Assembly (NCBI RefSeq): GCF_023218175.1
Contig: NZ_JALPTH010000040.1
Location: 1-53,172, forward strand
Direction of reading: 5' to 3'
Length of the DNA: 53,172 nt
Origin: Streptomyces lichenis
GTDB taxonomy: Bacteria; Actinomycetota; Actinomycetes; Streptomycetales; Streptomycetaceae
The notes under the pieces are model-generated. The model ran no database searches. It was given only the letters and a program-made list of their open reading frames with translations, and was not told the origin of the DNA. The first letter of the stretch is position 1; each line of letters begins with the position of its first letter. Below are positions 8,686 through 17,700 of the stretch, one piece after another. A program made the position numbers and the translations under genes.

Positions 8686-9318
8686 TCAGGTGGCGGCCGA
8701 GGCGCGGTCGGCGGTGGTGGGCGGGGTGGCGAGGGTCAGTGCGTGCTCGACCACGGTCGCCAGCACCTCCTTGACCGAGTCGCGCAGCCGCGCGTCGCAC
8801 AGCAGCAGCGGCACCTCGGGGTCCAGGTCCAGCGCGGTCCGTACCGTACCGGCCGGATAGCGGGCCGAGCCCTCGAAGCAGTTGACCGCCACGGCGAAGG
8901 GGATCCCGCGCCGCTCGAAGTAGTCGATGGCGGCGAAGCTGTCCTCCAGCCGGCGGGTGTCGGCCAGCACCACGGCGCCCAGAGCGCCCTGCGCCAGCTC
9001 GTCCCAGAGGAACCAGAAGCGGTCCTGGCCCGGGGTGCCGAACAGATAGAGCACCAGGTCCTCGCGGAGGGTGATCCGGCCGAAGTCCATCGCCACGGTG
9101 GTGGTGGTCTTGGCTTCCACCCCGGTGATGTCGTCCACCGGCCGCCCCGCCTCGCTGAGCGTCTCCTCGGTGCGCAGCGGACGGATCTCGCTGACGGCTC
9201 CGACCAGGGTGGTCTTGCCCACCCCGAAGCCGCCGGCGACGAGGATCTTGAGCGTCACCGGCTCGACCGGCGGCCTGCGGGGGCCGGCGGTGGCCGTCTT
9301 AGAGCGCCCGAAGGCCAT
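8686..9318 (-). CDS. cvnD: Conservon GTPase CvnD
   Basis: Small Ras-like GTP-binding protein, last gene of the conservon. The 210-residue product has P-loop AGGFGVGKTT (Gly29-Thr37), Thr-rich switch I (KTTTTVAMDFG), the G3 variant GTPGQDR (Gly94 on) and an NCF variant in place of the usual NKxD. In Streptomyces, conservon proteins A-D form a membrane-associated complex compared with G-protein-coupled receptor systems. It overlaps cvnC by 20 bases, so translation is probably coupled. Confidence 0.93.
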   Translation of the reverse strand: MAFGRSKTATAGPRRPPVEPVTLKILVAGGFGVGKTTLVGAVSEIRPLRTEETLSEAGRPVDDITGVEAKTTTTVAMDFGRITLREDLVLYLFGTPGQDRFWFLWDELAQGALGAVVLADTRRLEDSFAAIDYFERRGIPFAVAVNCFEGSARYPAGTVRTALDLDPEVPLLLCDARLRDSVKEVLATVVEHALTLATPPTTADRASAAT

Positions 9319-10186
9319 TGATCACCTCTTGCAGAATGCTCACGTCCGGCAGCTCGGCCGGCGGGACGGGACGGGTCACATGGACGAGCGCCTCCTCGAC
9401 GAGGTCGCCGATGAGCACCCGGACCACCCCGACGGGGAGGTCGAGTCCGGCGGCGAGTTCGGCGATGGACTGCGGCAGTTCGACGCAGCGTTCGACGATC
9501 TCCACATGTTCCGGTGACAGGGTCTGGTCGCGGCCGGGGTCGTCGGCGGCGGGTTCGGGGACGACGATGGCGATCAGGTCGAGCCGGTGGCGGGTGGCGG
9601 TGCTGGTGCGGCCGCGGGTCATGGCGTACGGGCGGACCACGGGCCCCGCCTCGGCGTCGAACCAGTGGGAGGGGTGGCGTGACCGCCGGTCGCCGTGGCC
9701 GGGTCCGGACGGTTCGTCCAGGCCTGCCCCGTCCCTCCGGGGGTGCCCGGTGGCCCCGTACCCGGGTTCGTGTCCGGGGCCGTGCCCGTCCGCGATCCGT
9801 TCGCGGGAGGTCCCGTACCCCTGACCGGTCCAGGGGCCGGGCGTACCCTCCCCGGACCACGGTCCCGGGCTGCCGTCCCCGGTGGACGGCCCGCCGGGGA
9901 CGGGGCCGGACCAAGGGGCGGCCGGCACCCCGGTCGGCACACCGGGCGGCGCACCGGCCGATGGGCCGGCCGGCCGGTCGGGCCCGAAGTGGCCGCCGGA
10001 GCGGCCGTCGTGGTCGGGGCCGGCCGTCCAGGGCTCGCCGGGGGCGGGTGCCGCCCAGGGGACGCCGGCGGTGGTGGAGCCGTCCGCTTCCCGGGCCTCG
10101 GCGGGGTCGCCGGCCACGGGCGGGTCGCCTGGGATGCCGGATGGCGGCGTGCCGTCGTGGGGCGCCGCCCCGCTGGAGTCGCTCAT
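9299..10186 (-). CDS. cvnC: Conservon protein CvnC (DUF742) with long disordered N-terminus
   Basis: The last 120 or so residues form the DUF742 domain: VRPYAMTRGRT, then a winged-helix-like region (SPEHVEIVERCVELPQSIAELAAGLDLPVGVVRVLIGDLVEEALVHV in outline) and the family ending LQEVINGLRAL. The first 175 or so residues are almost wholly Gly, Pro, Ser and Asp and look disordered; this makes the protein 295 residues, roughly twice the bare domain. The ATG at 10186 is 11 bases after the cvnB stop. Internal in-frame starts exist, so the true length is uncertain. Confidence 0.88.
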   Translation of the reverse strand: MSDSSGAAPHDGTPPSGIPGDPPVAGDPAEAREADGSTTAGVPWAAPAPGEPWTAGPDHDGRSGGHFGPDRPAGPSAGAPPGVPTGVPAAPWSGPVPGGPSTGDGSPGPWSGEGTPGPWTGQGYGTSRERIADGHGPGHEPGYGATGHPRRDGAGLDEPSGPGHGDRRSRHPSHWFDAEAGPVVRPYAMTRGRTSTATRHRLDLIAIVVPEPAADDPGRDQTLSPEHVEIVERCVELPQSIAELAAGLDLPVGVVRVLIGDLVEEALVHVTRPVPPAELPDVSILQEVINGLRAL

Positions 10187-10197
10187 GACATCCCCAC

Positions 10198-10632
10198 TCA
10201 CCCTCCGGCGTGCTGACCGGCCCGCGGTGCCGTCGCCAGGTGGGCGCCCACCCGCTTGACCATGAGCGTCATCTCGTACGCCACCAGCCCGACGTCCGAG
10301 TCGGCGTCCGCCAGCACGGCGAGACAGCTGCCGTCGCCGGCGGCGGTGACGAAGAGGAAGGCCTCCTCCAGTTCCACCACGGTCTGCCGGACGCGGCCCG
10401 CGTCGAAGTGGCGGCCCACACCCTTGGCGAGGCTGTGGAAGCCGGAGGCGACGGCCGCCATGTGCTCCCCGTCTTCGCGCGAGAGGTCCTTGGAGGCCCC
10501 GGTCGGCAGGCCGTCGCTGGAGAGCACCAGGGCCTTGCGGATGGAGGAGACCCGGTCGACCAGCTCGTCCAGGAGCCAGTTGAGCTCCCCGGTCGAGCCG
10601 GCTGAGTTCGCTGCTGCGTGCGGTGCGGTCAT
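10198..10632 (-). CDS. cvnB: Conservon roadblock/LC7 protein CvnB
   Basis: A 144-residue roadblock/LC7 (MglB-like) domain protein, expected to act as partner or GTPase-activating factor of CvnD. Recognisable stretches are LNWLLDELVDRVSSIRKALVLSSDGL, HMAAVASGFHSLAKG and the closing LVAYEMTLMVKRVGAHL. Its ATG overlaps the cvnA stop codon (ATGA, 10629-10632), showing tight translational coupling. Confidence 0.95.
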   Translation of the reverse strand: MTAPHAAANSAGSTGELNWLLDELVDRVSSIRKALVLSSDGLPTGASKDLSREDGEHMAAVASGFHSLAKGVGRHFDAGRVRQTVVELEEAFLFVTAAGDGSCLAVLADADSDVGLVAYEMTLMVKRVGAHLATAPRAGQHAGG

Positions 10633-13600
10633 CGACCGTTCCCCTCCGATGTGTTTCCTGGTGCTGTCGTTCCCGGTGCGGTCCCGTCGGGGCCGGTGGC
10701 CCCGGTACGGGCGGGGTCGGCCGGGTCCGCCGGGTCGGCGGCGTGCTGCCGCCGGCCGCGCTGCCAGCCGCGCTGCATGGCGGCCATCCGGCTGCGGACC
10801 TCCTCGGCGTCCCGTTCGAAGTCGTCGTCCGCGCCGGCCGCCGGTCCGCTCGCGGCGGGCCGTGCGCCGGCCGCCGGGGTCTGGCGGAGCTGGGGGGCCA
10901 GGTTGGCCTGGCGTACCCGGCGGGGCAGTCCGGCGAGGAAGGCGCCGTCCTCGGACGGGCTCTGCTCGCCCGGTGGCTGCTCGCGGGGTGCCGGGGGCGC
11001 GGCCGGGCCGGAGGCGTCCGCGTCCCGGTGGTGGGGCCACCGGTGCGGGTCGGTGGCGTCCTCGCCGTGCCCCCGGCGGGCGTGCTCGCCGGGGCCGGCA
11101 CCGTACGGGGTGCCGGCGGAGTGGTCCGCGCCGGGGGCGGGGCGGCTGCGGCCGTCGAGTCGGCGGCCGTGGTCCGCGACCAGCACCGGCGCGATCCGGG
11201 GCGGCAGCGCGTCCGGGTCCGCCGCGTGCGGCGCGGGGTGCTCGTCGGCCGCCTGCTGGTGCTGGTCGTCGTCCCCGGTCGGCCGGCCCGGTACGGGGCG
11301 CAGCTGGGGCCGCCCGCGGTACGGGGCCTCGGGCGGGCCGCCGGCCTCGGTGCGGATACGGGGGGTGGGGCCGTCGCCGGGATCGCCCGCGCGGTACCGG
11401 GGGGACGGGCCCTCGACCCGGCCGTCGGGGGCCGGCCGGCCCGTAGCGAAGGGTTCGGTTCCGGACAGGCCGGTGGAGCCGCGCGGGGGCTGGGAGTGGG
11501 CGGCGGGGCCGTGCGGCGGCTCGGGGCGGTCGTCGGGACCGAGGGAGCCGACCGGGGCGTCGAGTTCGACGGGGCCGTCCAGGACCGGCGGGGCGTGGTG
11601 CCCGGTGCGGCCGGAGGGCAGCTGGGAGAGCGCGGTGCGGCGGGGCAGCAGGTCGCCGTTGGCCGCACGGAACTCGCCGCGACCCGGGCGGGCCCCGGCG
11701 CCGGCCCGCTCGGCGGTCCGGCCGCCGGGCAGCGGGTCGGGGGCGGTGAGCCGGTCGTCGGCCTCCGTCCGGCGGGAGCCGGTGCGGTCCAGGCGGAAGC
11801 CGGTGCCCTCGGTGTCGGGCGCGTCGGTGAGCAGGGCGGCGGGCAGGAAGACGATCGCGGTCATCCCCCCGTACGGGGAGGGTTGCAGCGACACCCGGAC
11901 GTTCTGGCGCTGGGCGAGGCGGCTGACGACGAAGAGGCCGAGCCGGTCGGTGTCGGAGAGCTCGAACTCGGGGGTCTCGGCGAGGCGGAGGTTGGCGTCG
12001 AGCATCGCCTCGGGCGGCATGCCCAGGCCCCGGTCGTGGATCTCCAGGGTGAAGCCGTTGGCCACGCGCTCGCCGTGCACCTGGACGCCGGTGTGCGGCG
12101 GGGAGAACACCGTGGCGTTCTCCAGCAGTTCGGCCAGGAGGTGGGTCAGGTCGGCGACGGCGGGGCCGCCGACGCCGATCCGCGGCAGCCTGCGCACCTC
12201 GATGCGCTCGTAGTCCTCGACCTCGGCGACCGCGGCCCGGACCACGTCCATCAGCTGGACCGGCTTGCGCCACTGGCGCGAGGGGGCCGAGCCGGAGAGG
12301 ATCACCAGGCCCTCGGCGTGGCGGCGCATCCGGGTGGTGAGGTGGTCGATGCGGAACAGGTCGGCCAGTTCGGCGGTGTCCTCGGTGCGCCGCTCCATGG
12401 CGTCGAGCAGGGTGAGCTGGCGGTGCAGCAGCACCTGGTTGCGGCGGGCCAGGTTGACGAAGACCTCGGAGACCCCGCGGCGCATGTCGGCCTGCTTGAC
12501 GGCGGCCTCGACGGCGGCCCGCTGGAGGGTGTTGAGGGCCTGGCCGACCTGGCCGATCTCGTCGCGGTCGTAGCTGAGGTGCGGGACCTCGGTCTCCACG
12601 TCCACGTGCTCACCGGCGGCGAGCCGGCGCATCACGCTGGGCAGCCGGACTCCGGAGACCTCCTGGGCCTCCTTGCGCAGGGTCCGCAGGTCGCGGACGA
12701 GCGAGCGGCCGACGCGGACCGAGACGATCAGGGAGGCGAGCAGGGCGACGAAGCCGAGGACACCGGCGACCCCGGCCTTGATCAGGACGTTGCGGGCCGC
12801 GGGTTCGACCCGCGCGCGGTAGCGCTCGCCGGCCGCGGTGTTCTCGGTGGCGAGCCGGTCGAGGACCGGGGTGGCGAGTTCCTGCCAGCGTCCCGCGGTG
12901 AGGGTGGACCGGGCCTTGTCGGGTCCGGGGCCCAGCAGGGCGTTCTCGGCCTCCCGCAGCGGTCCGGTGTCGGGCCCGCCCCAGTAGGCGCGGAGCACCT
13001 GCCGTTCGGAGGAGGGGAGCTGTTCCAGGCTGAGCTCGTACAGCAGCTTGCGCTGGGCGACCAGGTCGGAGACGGCGCGCAGTTCGGCGGGGGTGGTGCG
13101 CTCGCTGAGCAGGGAGGAGGCCACCAGGGCGTCCTCGCGGGCCAGGAGCTCGCGGGCGCGGACGACGCCGACCAGGCCACGGGCCTGCTGCTCCAGTTCG
13201 ACGTCCTCCAGGGCGGTCAGGCCGGCGAGGAAGCCGTAGCAGGGGTCGATGAGCCGGTTGTAGAACTGCAGCGCCTGGAGCCGGCCGACGGCCCGGTTGT
13301 CCACGCTGCGGCGCAGGGCGGTGATCTCGTCCAGGGCGGTGAGCAGGGCGTCCAGCCGGCGGGCCGGGCGTCCGTCCAGGGTGTCGGCGACACCGGCGTC
13401 CCGGGCGTTGGTACGGATACGGGCGATCCCGCGGTCGGTGGCGGCGCGCTCGGCGCGGAGCCTGGGCAGCGCCTCGGCTCCCCGCGGGTCGGCCAGGTAG
13501 ACCAGGGTCTGGCGGCGCTCGTCCTGGATGTCCCGGACGGTGGCCTCCAGCGGGTAGCCGATCTTGTCGACGACATGGCCGACGTCGAGCAGCTGGTCGG

Positions 13601-13712
13601 CCTGGCGGGCGGTCAGCATGGTGGAGAAGGCCCAGAGGCCGGTGAGCGATACCAGGGGAACGAGGAGCAACGCCACGATCTTCCTGCGGATCGACTTCCC
13701 GCGAAAGCGCAT
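10629..13712 (-). CDS. cvnA: Conservon sensor histidine kinase-like protein CvnA
   Basis: Membrane-bound sensor of 1027 residues. A first membrane segment lies at about residues 10-33, an extracytoplasmic nitrate/nitrite-sensor-like helical domain follows, then a second segment near 310-333 and a HAMP-like region. The kinase part has the actinobacterial NLARRNQVLLHRQL motif in place of a classical H-box, N-box LLAELLENAT (Asn532), G1 IHDRGLGMP and G2 DRLGLFVVSRLAQR. The remaining 390 or so residues are Pro/Gly/Arg-rich and probably disordered. The start at 13712 follows GGGGGAGG; GTG codons 12 and 18 bases upstream are alternatives. No P450 gene (cvnE/F) follows in this copy. Confidence 0.93.
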   Translation of the reverse strand: MRFRGKSIRRKIVALLLVPLVSLTGLWAFSTMLTARQADQLLDVGHVVDKIGYPLEATVRDIQDERRQTLVYLADPRGAEALPRLRAERAATDRGIARIRTNARDAGVADTLDGRPARRLDALLTALDEITALRRSVDNRAVGRLQALQFYNRLIDPCYGFLAGLTALEDVELEQQARGLVGVVRARELLAREDALVASSLLSERTTPAELRAVSDLVAQRKLLYELSLEQLPSSERQVLRAYWGGPDTGPLREAENALLGPGPDKARSTLTAGRWQELATPVLDRLATENTAAGERYRARVEPAARNVLIKAGVAGVLGFVALLASLIVSVRVGRSLVRDLRTLRKEAQEVSGVRLPSVMRRLAAGEHVDVETEVPHLSYDRDEIGQVGQALNTLQRAAVEAAVKQADMRRGVSEVFVNLARRNQVLLHRQLTLLDAMERRTEDTAELADLFRIDHLTTRMRRHAEGLVILSGSAPSRQWRKPVQLMDVVRAAVAEVEDYERIEVRRLPRIGVGGPAVADLTHLLAELLENATVFSPPHTGVQVHGERVANGFTLEIHDRGLGMPPEAMLDANLRLAETPEFELSDTDRLGLFVVSRLAQRQNVRVSLQPSPYGGMTAIVFLPAALLTDAPDTEGTGFRLDRTGSRRTEADDRLTAPDPLPGGRTAERAGAGARPGRGEFRAANGDLLPRRTALSQLPSGRTGHHAPPVLDGPVELDAPVGSLGPDDRPEPPHGPAAHSQPPRGSTGLSGTEPFATGRPAPDGRVEGPSPRYRAGDPGDGPTPRIRTEAGGPPEAPYRGRPQLRPVPGRPTGDDDQHQQAADEHPAPHAADPDALPPRIAPVLVADHGRRLDGRSRPAPGADHSAGTPYGAGPGEHARRGHGEDATDPHRWPHHRDADASGPAAPPAPREQPPGEQSPSEDGAFLAGLPRRVRQANLAPQLRQTPAAGARPAASGPAAGADDDFERDAEEVRSRMAAMQRGWQRGRRQHAADPADPADPARTGATGPDGTAPGTTAPGNTSEGNGR

Positions 13713-14296
13713 GGCCTCCCCCACTCGCACCCGTGCAGTCGTTCTGGCGACCCATCAGGAGTCACCCGTACGGGTGTTGACATCAACGCAGCAGCAGCAA
13801 ACGGCGCGAGCCTACTACCGCGGTGGTGATATCCCGAAGAGATGACCGGACCTTTTTCGGACGCCCTTCTGGAACGCGATCACGAGTTGTCCTGGTATTC
13901 GGCGAGTTGACGGGTCCGGGCGGGCGTGCCCGTACCCGGCGGGTCGTCACTTCTTGGACATGCGCGGGTTGGCTGGAACTGTCCGCTGAGGGGTGCGCGA
14001 TGTGAGCGTTCCGGCGCCTCGGCGGTCCGCTCCGTCCGGGTTGCCGGGAATCATCGCCGCCGTTCGGACGTCCTACCCTGCGGGGGTCCCGCGAGCCCCC
14101 GCGAGGGTGCTGGTCCCGGGGGGCGCCGGAGACTTTCCCAGGAGCCGCCGGGAGGCCTTTCCCCGGTGCCGGTGGGGCCGTTCCCCGGGGCTGCCGGGGA
14201 GCGCCGGGGAGCGAAACGGCTCAAATCCGGGGCGTGAAACGGCTCAAGAGGGGCAGCCACCCTCTCAGACGGTCGGCGGTGGGGAGTGACGGTTCG
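13713..14296. other. Divergent intergenic region between cvnA and a small membrane protein
   Basis: 584 bases without a convincing gene. Contains a pair of direct repeats GAAACGGCTCAA at 14213-14224 and 14236-14247 (23 bases apart), about 50-80 bases before the plus-strand ATG, which may be an operator for that gene. A GGGGAG ribosome site at 14281-14286 serves the ATG at 14297. A short tandem CCGGGGAGCG duplication lies at 14194-14213. Confidence 0.5.
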
Positions 14297-14734
14297 ATGG
14301 ATACGGCTCGGCAGGAACTGTGGGTGGAGGAGCCCGTGGGACGGCGGCGGATGCCGGACCCGGTGCGGACGGCCGCCGTCCGCGCGGTCCTCATCACCGC
14401 GCTGACGCTGGCGCAGGCCACGGCGGCGTTCTTCCTCTCGGTCACCGGCTCGTGGCTGGCCTTCCCGATGGTGCTCGGCAGTGTCGCCAGCACGGTGGCG
14501 GCGACCTGGTCGGTGCTGGACGTGTGGGTCACCCGGCAGGTGTGGAACCAGCGCCACGGCGTGGTGTCGGCGCCCAGCAGCACGGCCCGTGCGCTGCGCC
14601 GCGAGCGCCGCCATGCCCGGCACGCCGAACGCACCGGGGCGCGGGACGCGGAGCGCATACGCGACCGGATGCGGGAGACGGACCGCGCCCGCGGGGCCCG
14701 CGGCTCCGGCGGGGGCCGGCTCTCCCAGGCCTGA
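14297..14734 (+). CDS. Small membrane protein with charged tail (145 aa)
   Basis: Family not recognised. After a short acidic/basic start the protein has two probable membrane helices (VRAVLITALTLAQATAAFFLSV and a second around AFPMVLGSVASTVAATWSVL), then a 70-residue Arg/Glu/Ala-rich tail likely to be a cytosolic helix or coiled coil. It converges on the SMC-like operon, its stop being only 22 bases from that of the large ATPase. It is on the opposite strand, so it is not a fourth operon member in the usual sense. Confidence 0.75.
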   Translation: MDTARQELWVEEPVGRRRMPDPVRTAAVRAVLITALTLAQATAAFFLSVTGSWLAFPMVLGSVASTVAATWSVLDVWVTRQVWNQRHGVVSAPSSTARALRRERRHARHAERTGARDAERIRDRMRETDRARGARGSGGGRLSQA

Positions 14735-14756
14735 AGCCCGGGCGCCGGCCTCGCGG

Positions 14757-17700
14757 CTACGGCCGCGGTGCGTCCACCGGTCCGCCCACCGGTGCCGCCG
14801 TCCCGGCCTCCCCGGGTGCGGTCGCCTGCTCCTGCGGGGACCGGCGGAACATCCGGGTCGCGGTGATCTCGCCGTGCACGGCCGGCTCCCCCTCGTTCCG
14901 CTGCTGGGGCAGTCCGGGCCGCAGATGCTCCTCGACGCTGATGTACTTCAGCCCGGCCCGCAGGTCGGCGTCGTTGCGCAGCCGGATGACCAGCGGGAAC
15001 TCCGCCAGCGCCGTGGTGTCGAACAGCCCGGTGGTGTAGAGCAGCTGGACGCCGAGGGCGTCGGAGACCGCGCGCTGGAGCTCCAGCAGATAGGTGGCGT
15101 TGGCCCGGCCGATCGGGTTGTCCAGGAAGAGGGTGCCGGCGTGCCGGTGCTTGTCCCGGCCGCGGTCGTTGCTGCGCAGGGCGGCCATGGTGCAGTACAG
15201 CGCGATGGCGGCGGTGAGCAGCTGGCCGCCGGAGAAGACGTCGCCCATCTGCCCGACCGGCACCCGCTCGGCGCGCAGCACCGCGTCCGGCTTGAGGATC
15301 TCCACCGCGACGCCCTTGGGCTGGAGGGCGGCCTGCACCCCGCGCAGCAGCAGGGACATGCCGTCCCGGCGCAGGTCGGAGTTCTTCCTCACCGCGGCGC
15401 GGGTGGCCTCGTCGATGACCTCGCCGAGCCGTTCGACCAGGGTGGCCTGGTCCGGTTCGTCGAAGCGGATCCGCAGGAACTCCTGCCCGGACCACTCCCC
15501 CAGGCCCTCGGGGAGGCGGGAGAGGCGCTGGGCGGAGCGCAGGGTGGCGAGGGCGGACTCCACCAGTCCGCGCAGCCGGTCCACGATGGAGTCGCGGTTG
15601 CGCTCCAGCTGGGCCAGTTCGTCGGTGAGCACCCGCAGCCGGGGGGCGAAGGCCTCGGCCCACTTGGCGGCGTGCTCGGGCAGCGCGGCGGCGGGCAGTT
15701 CGCGGATCTGCTGGCGGGCGGGGGTGCGGACCTGCTCGTAGCGGGTGGAGTTGGCGTGCCGGACGAGGATGTCGCAGGCCTCGCGTACGGCGGCGTCGGC
15801 GGCGGAGAGGTCGGCGGCGCAGCCGCGCAGCGAGCGGCGGGCCTCGGCGGCGGACTGCCGGGCCTCCTCCAGGGTGCCGGGGTGCGGCTCGGGTGCCTCG
15901 GTGTCCTCGTCGGCGGGGTCGCGCAGCTGGTCGCGGAGGAGGGCGGCGGTCTCGTCGAAGCCGCCGGCGGCGTCCTCGGAGGCCCGGTGGCCCTGGAGCA
16001 GCCGGGCGTGCGTGGTGCGGGCGGTCTCCAGAGCCTCGGTGCGGACGGCCAGCTCGGTGGTGGCGGTGCGCAGCAGGGTCTGGGCCTGCTCGGCGTCGGC
16101 GGGGTGCAGCTCCTCGGGGAGCTCGGTGTGCGCCCCGCCGTCCTCGGGGGCGAGCCGTTCGGCCTCGCCGCGCAGCCGGCCGAGCTTCTCGCTGGCCTCG
16201 GAGGTGCGTGACTCCAGCAGCTGGACCAGGGCCTCGGCGCGGGCGGCGGCGGCCTGGCGGGAGGGGCCGTCGGCGCCGTCGGGGCTCTGCAGCAGCTGGG
16301 CGGCGCGGGTGCGGACCTTGTTGGTGAGCCGGTCCAGCTCGGCGAGGGCGGCGCTCTCGTCGCTCTCGGCGCGGGCCTGTTCGGCGCGCAGGTCGGCGCC
16401 GACGCCCACCTTCTCGTACAGCTGGGAGGCGGCGCGGTAGGCCTCCCGGAGCGCGGCGAGCGGCACGTGGGGGGTCTCGCCGTCCTCCTCGGGGAGGTTC
16501 TCCGGGGCGCCGGCGATCTCGGCGCGCTCGGCACGCAGGGCGCGGGCGGTGCGGTGGGCGTCGTCGGCGCCGCGCTGGGCGGCGCGGCGGTCCTGGTCGG
16601 CGGCGCGGGCCCGCTCCAGGCAGGTCTCGGCCCTGGCCTCGTACTCGGCGGCCTCGTCGGCCAGTTCCCGCAGCCGGGCCTGCCAGCCGGAGCGCTCGCG
16701 CAGCCGGTGGGCGAGCCCGGCGAGGGCGTCGGCGGTGCGGCGGGCCCGCTGGGCGGCCTCCTGGCGCTCGTCGCGGACCCGGGCGGTGTCGGCGGCGGCC
16801 TCGTCGGCCTCGGCGCGGATCGCGCGGGACTCGGCGAGGGCGGTCTCGGCCGCCTCGGCGGCCTCCCGGGCGGCGGCCGCGCCTTCGGCCAGCTCGGCGA
16901 GCATCCCGGGCGGGCAGTCGGCGCGCCAGGAGCCGATCCGGGCGGCCAGCGAGCGGTCACCGGCGAGCCGGGCGGCGAGCGCGCGGATCTCCTCGTCGCG
17001 GGCGGCGGCCCGGTCGCGCAGCGCCTGGCGCTCCTCGTCGGCGGCGTTCTCGTCGTGCATGGCCGGGTTGGGCGGGACCAGGAACACATCGCCGTCGGCG
17101 GCGGTGTCCCGGCCGGGCACCGGGGCGAGCAGAGCGGCGGCGGTGCCGACGGCGACGGCGGAGCGGGGCAGCAGGGCGGCGCCGGCCAGGGCCTCGCGGG
17201 CCCGGGCGTACGAGACGGGGTCGGTGATCACCACACCGTCGACCAGCTCGGGGCGGGCGGAGAGCACCGCGGCATGGTCGGCCGGGTCCACGGACTGGGC
17301 GAGGTAGCGCCAGCCGGGCAGGGCCGGGATGCCGTGCTCGCCCAGGAACTCGACGGTGGCCAGCACATCGGGGCCGGGCGGCAGCAGTCCGCCGTCGCCG
17401 AGGGCGCCGAGGATGCGGGAGTCGTCGGCGGCGGCGGTGCGCAGCTCGAACAGCTTGCGCTCGGCGGAGGCGACGCCCTCGTCGAGGAGCTCGCGCAGCT
17501 CGTCGGCGTACCGGTCGAGCTCCTCGGCGGTCAGCGCGCCCACCGGACGCGGGGCGGTGGCCTCGGGCGCGGCATCGCCGCCCCGGCGCTGGCCGGGCAC
17601 CCCGGGGGCCGGGCGGTCCTCGGGGAGGCCGAGGAGCTCGGCGAGGCGCGGTTCGGCGGCGATCGCCTCGGCGGCGCGCCGCTCGGCCTGGTAGGAGCGG

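Noticed and set aside
10198..12273. Long alternative minus-strand frame overlapping cvnA and cvnB.
   Set aside because: Arg/Pro/Gly-rich shadow frame; the real reading frame of cvnA has clear kinase motifs and coupling to cvnB.
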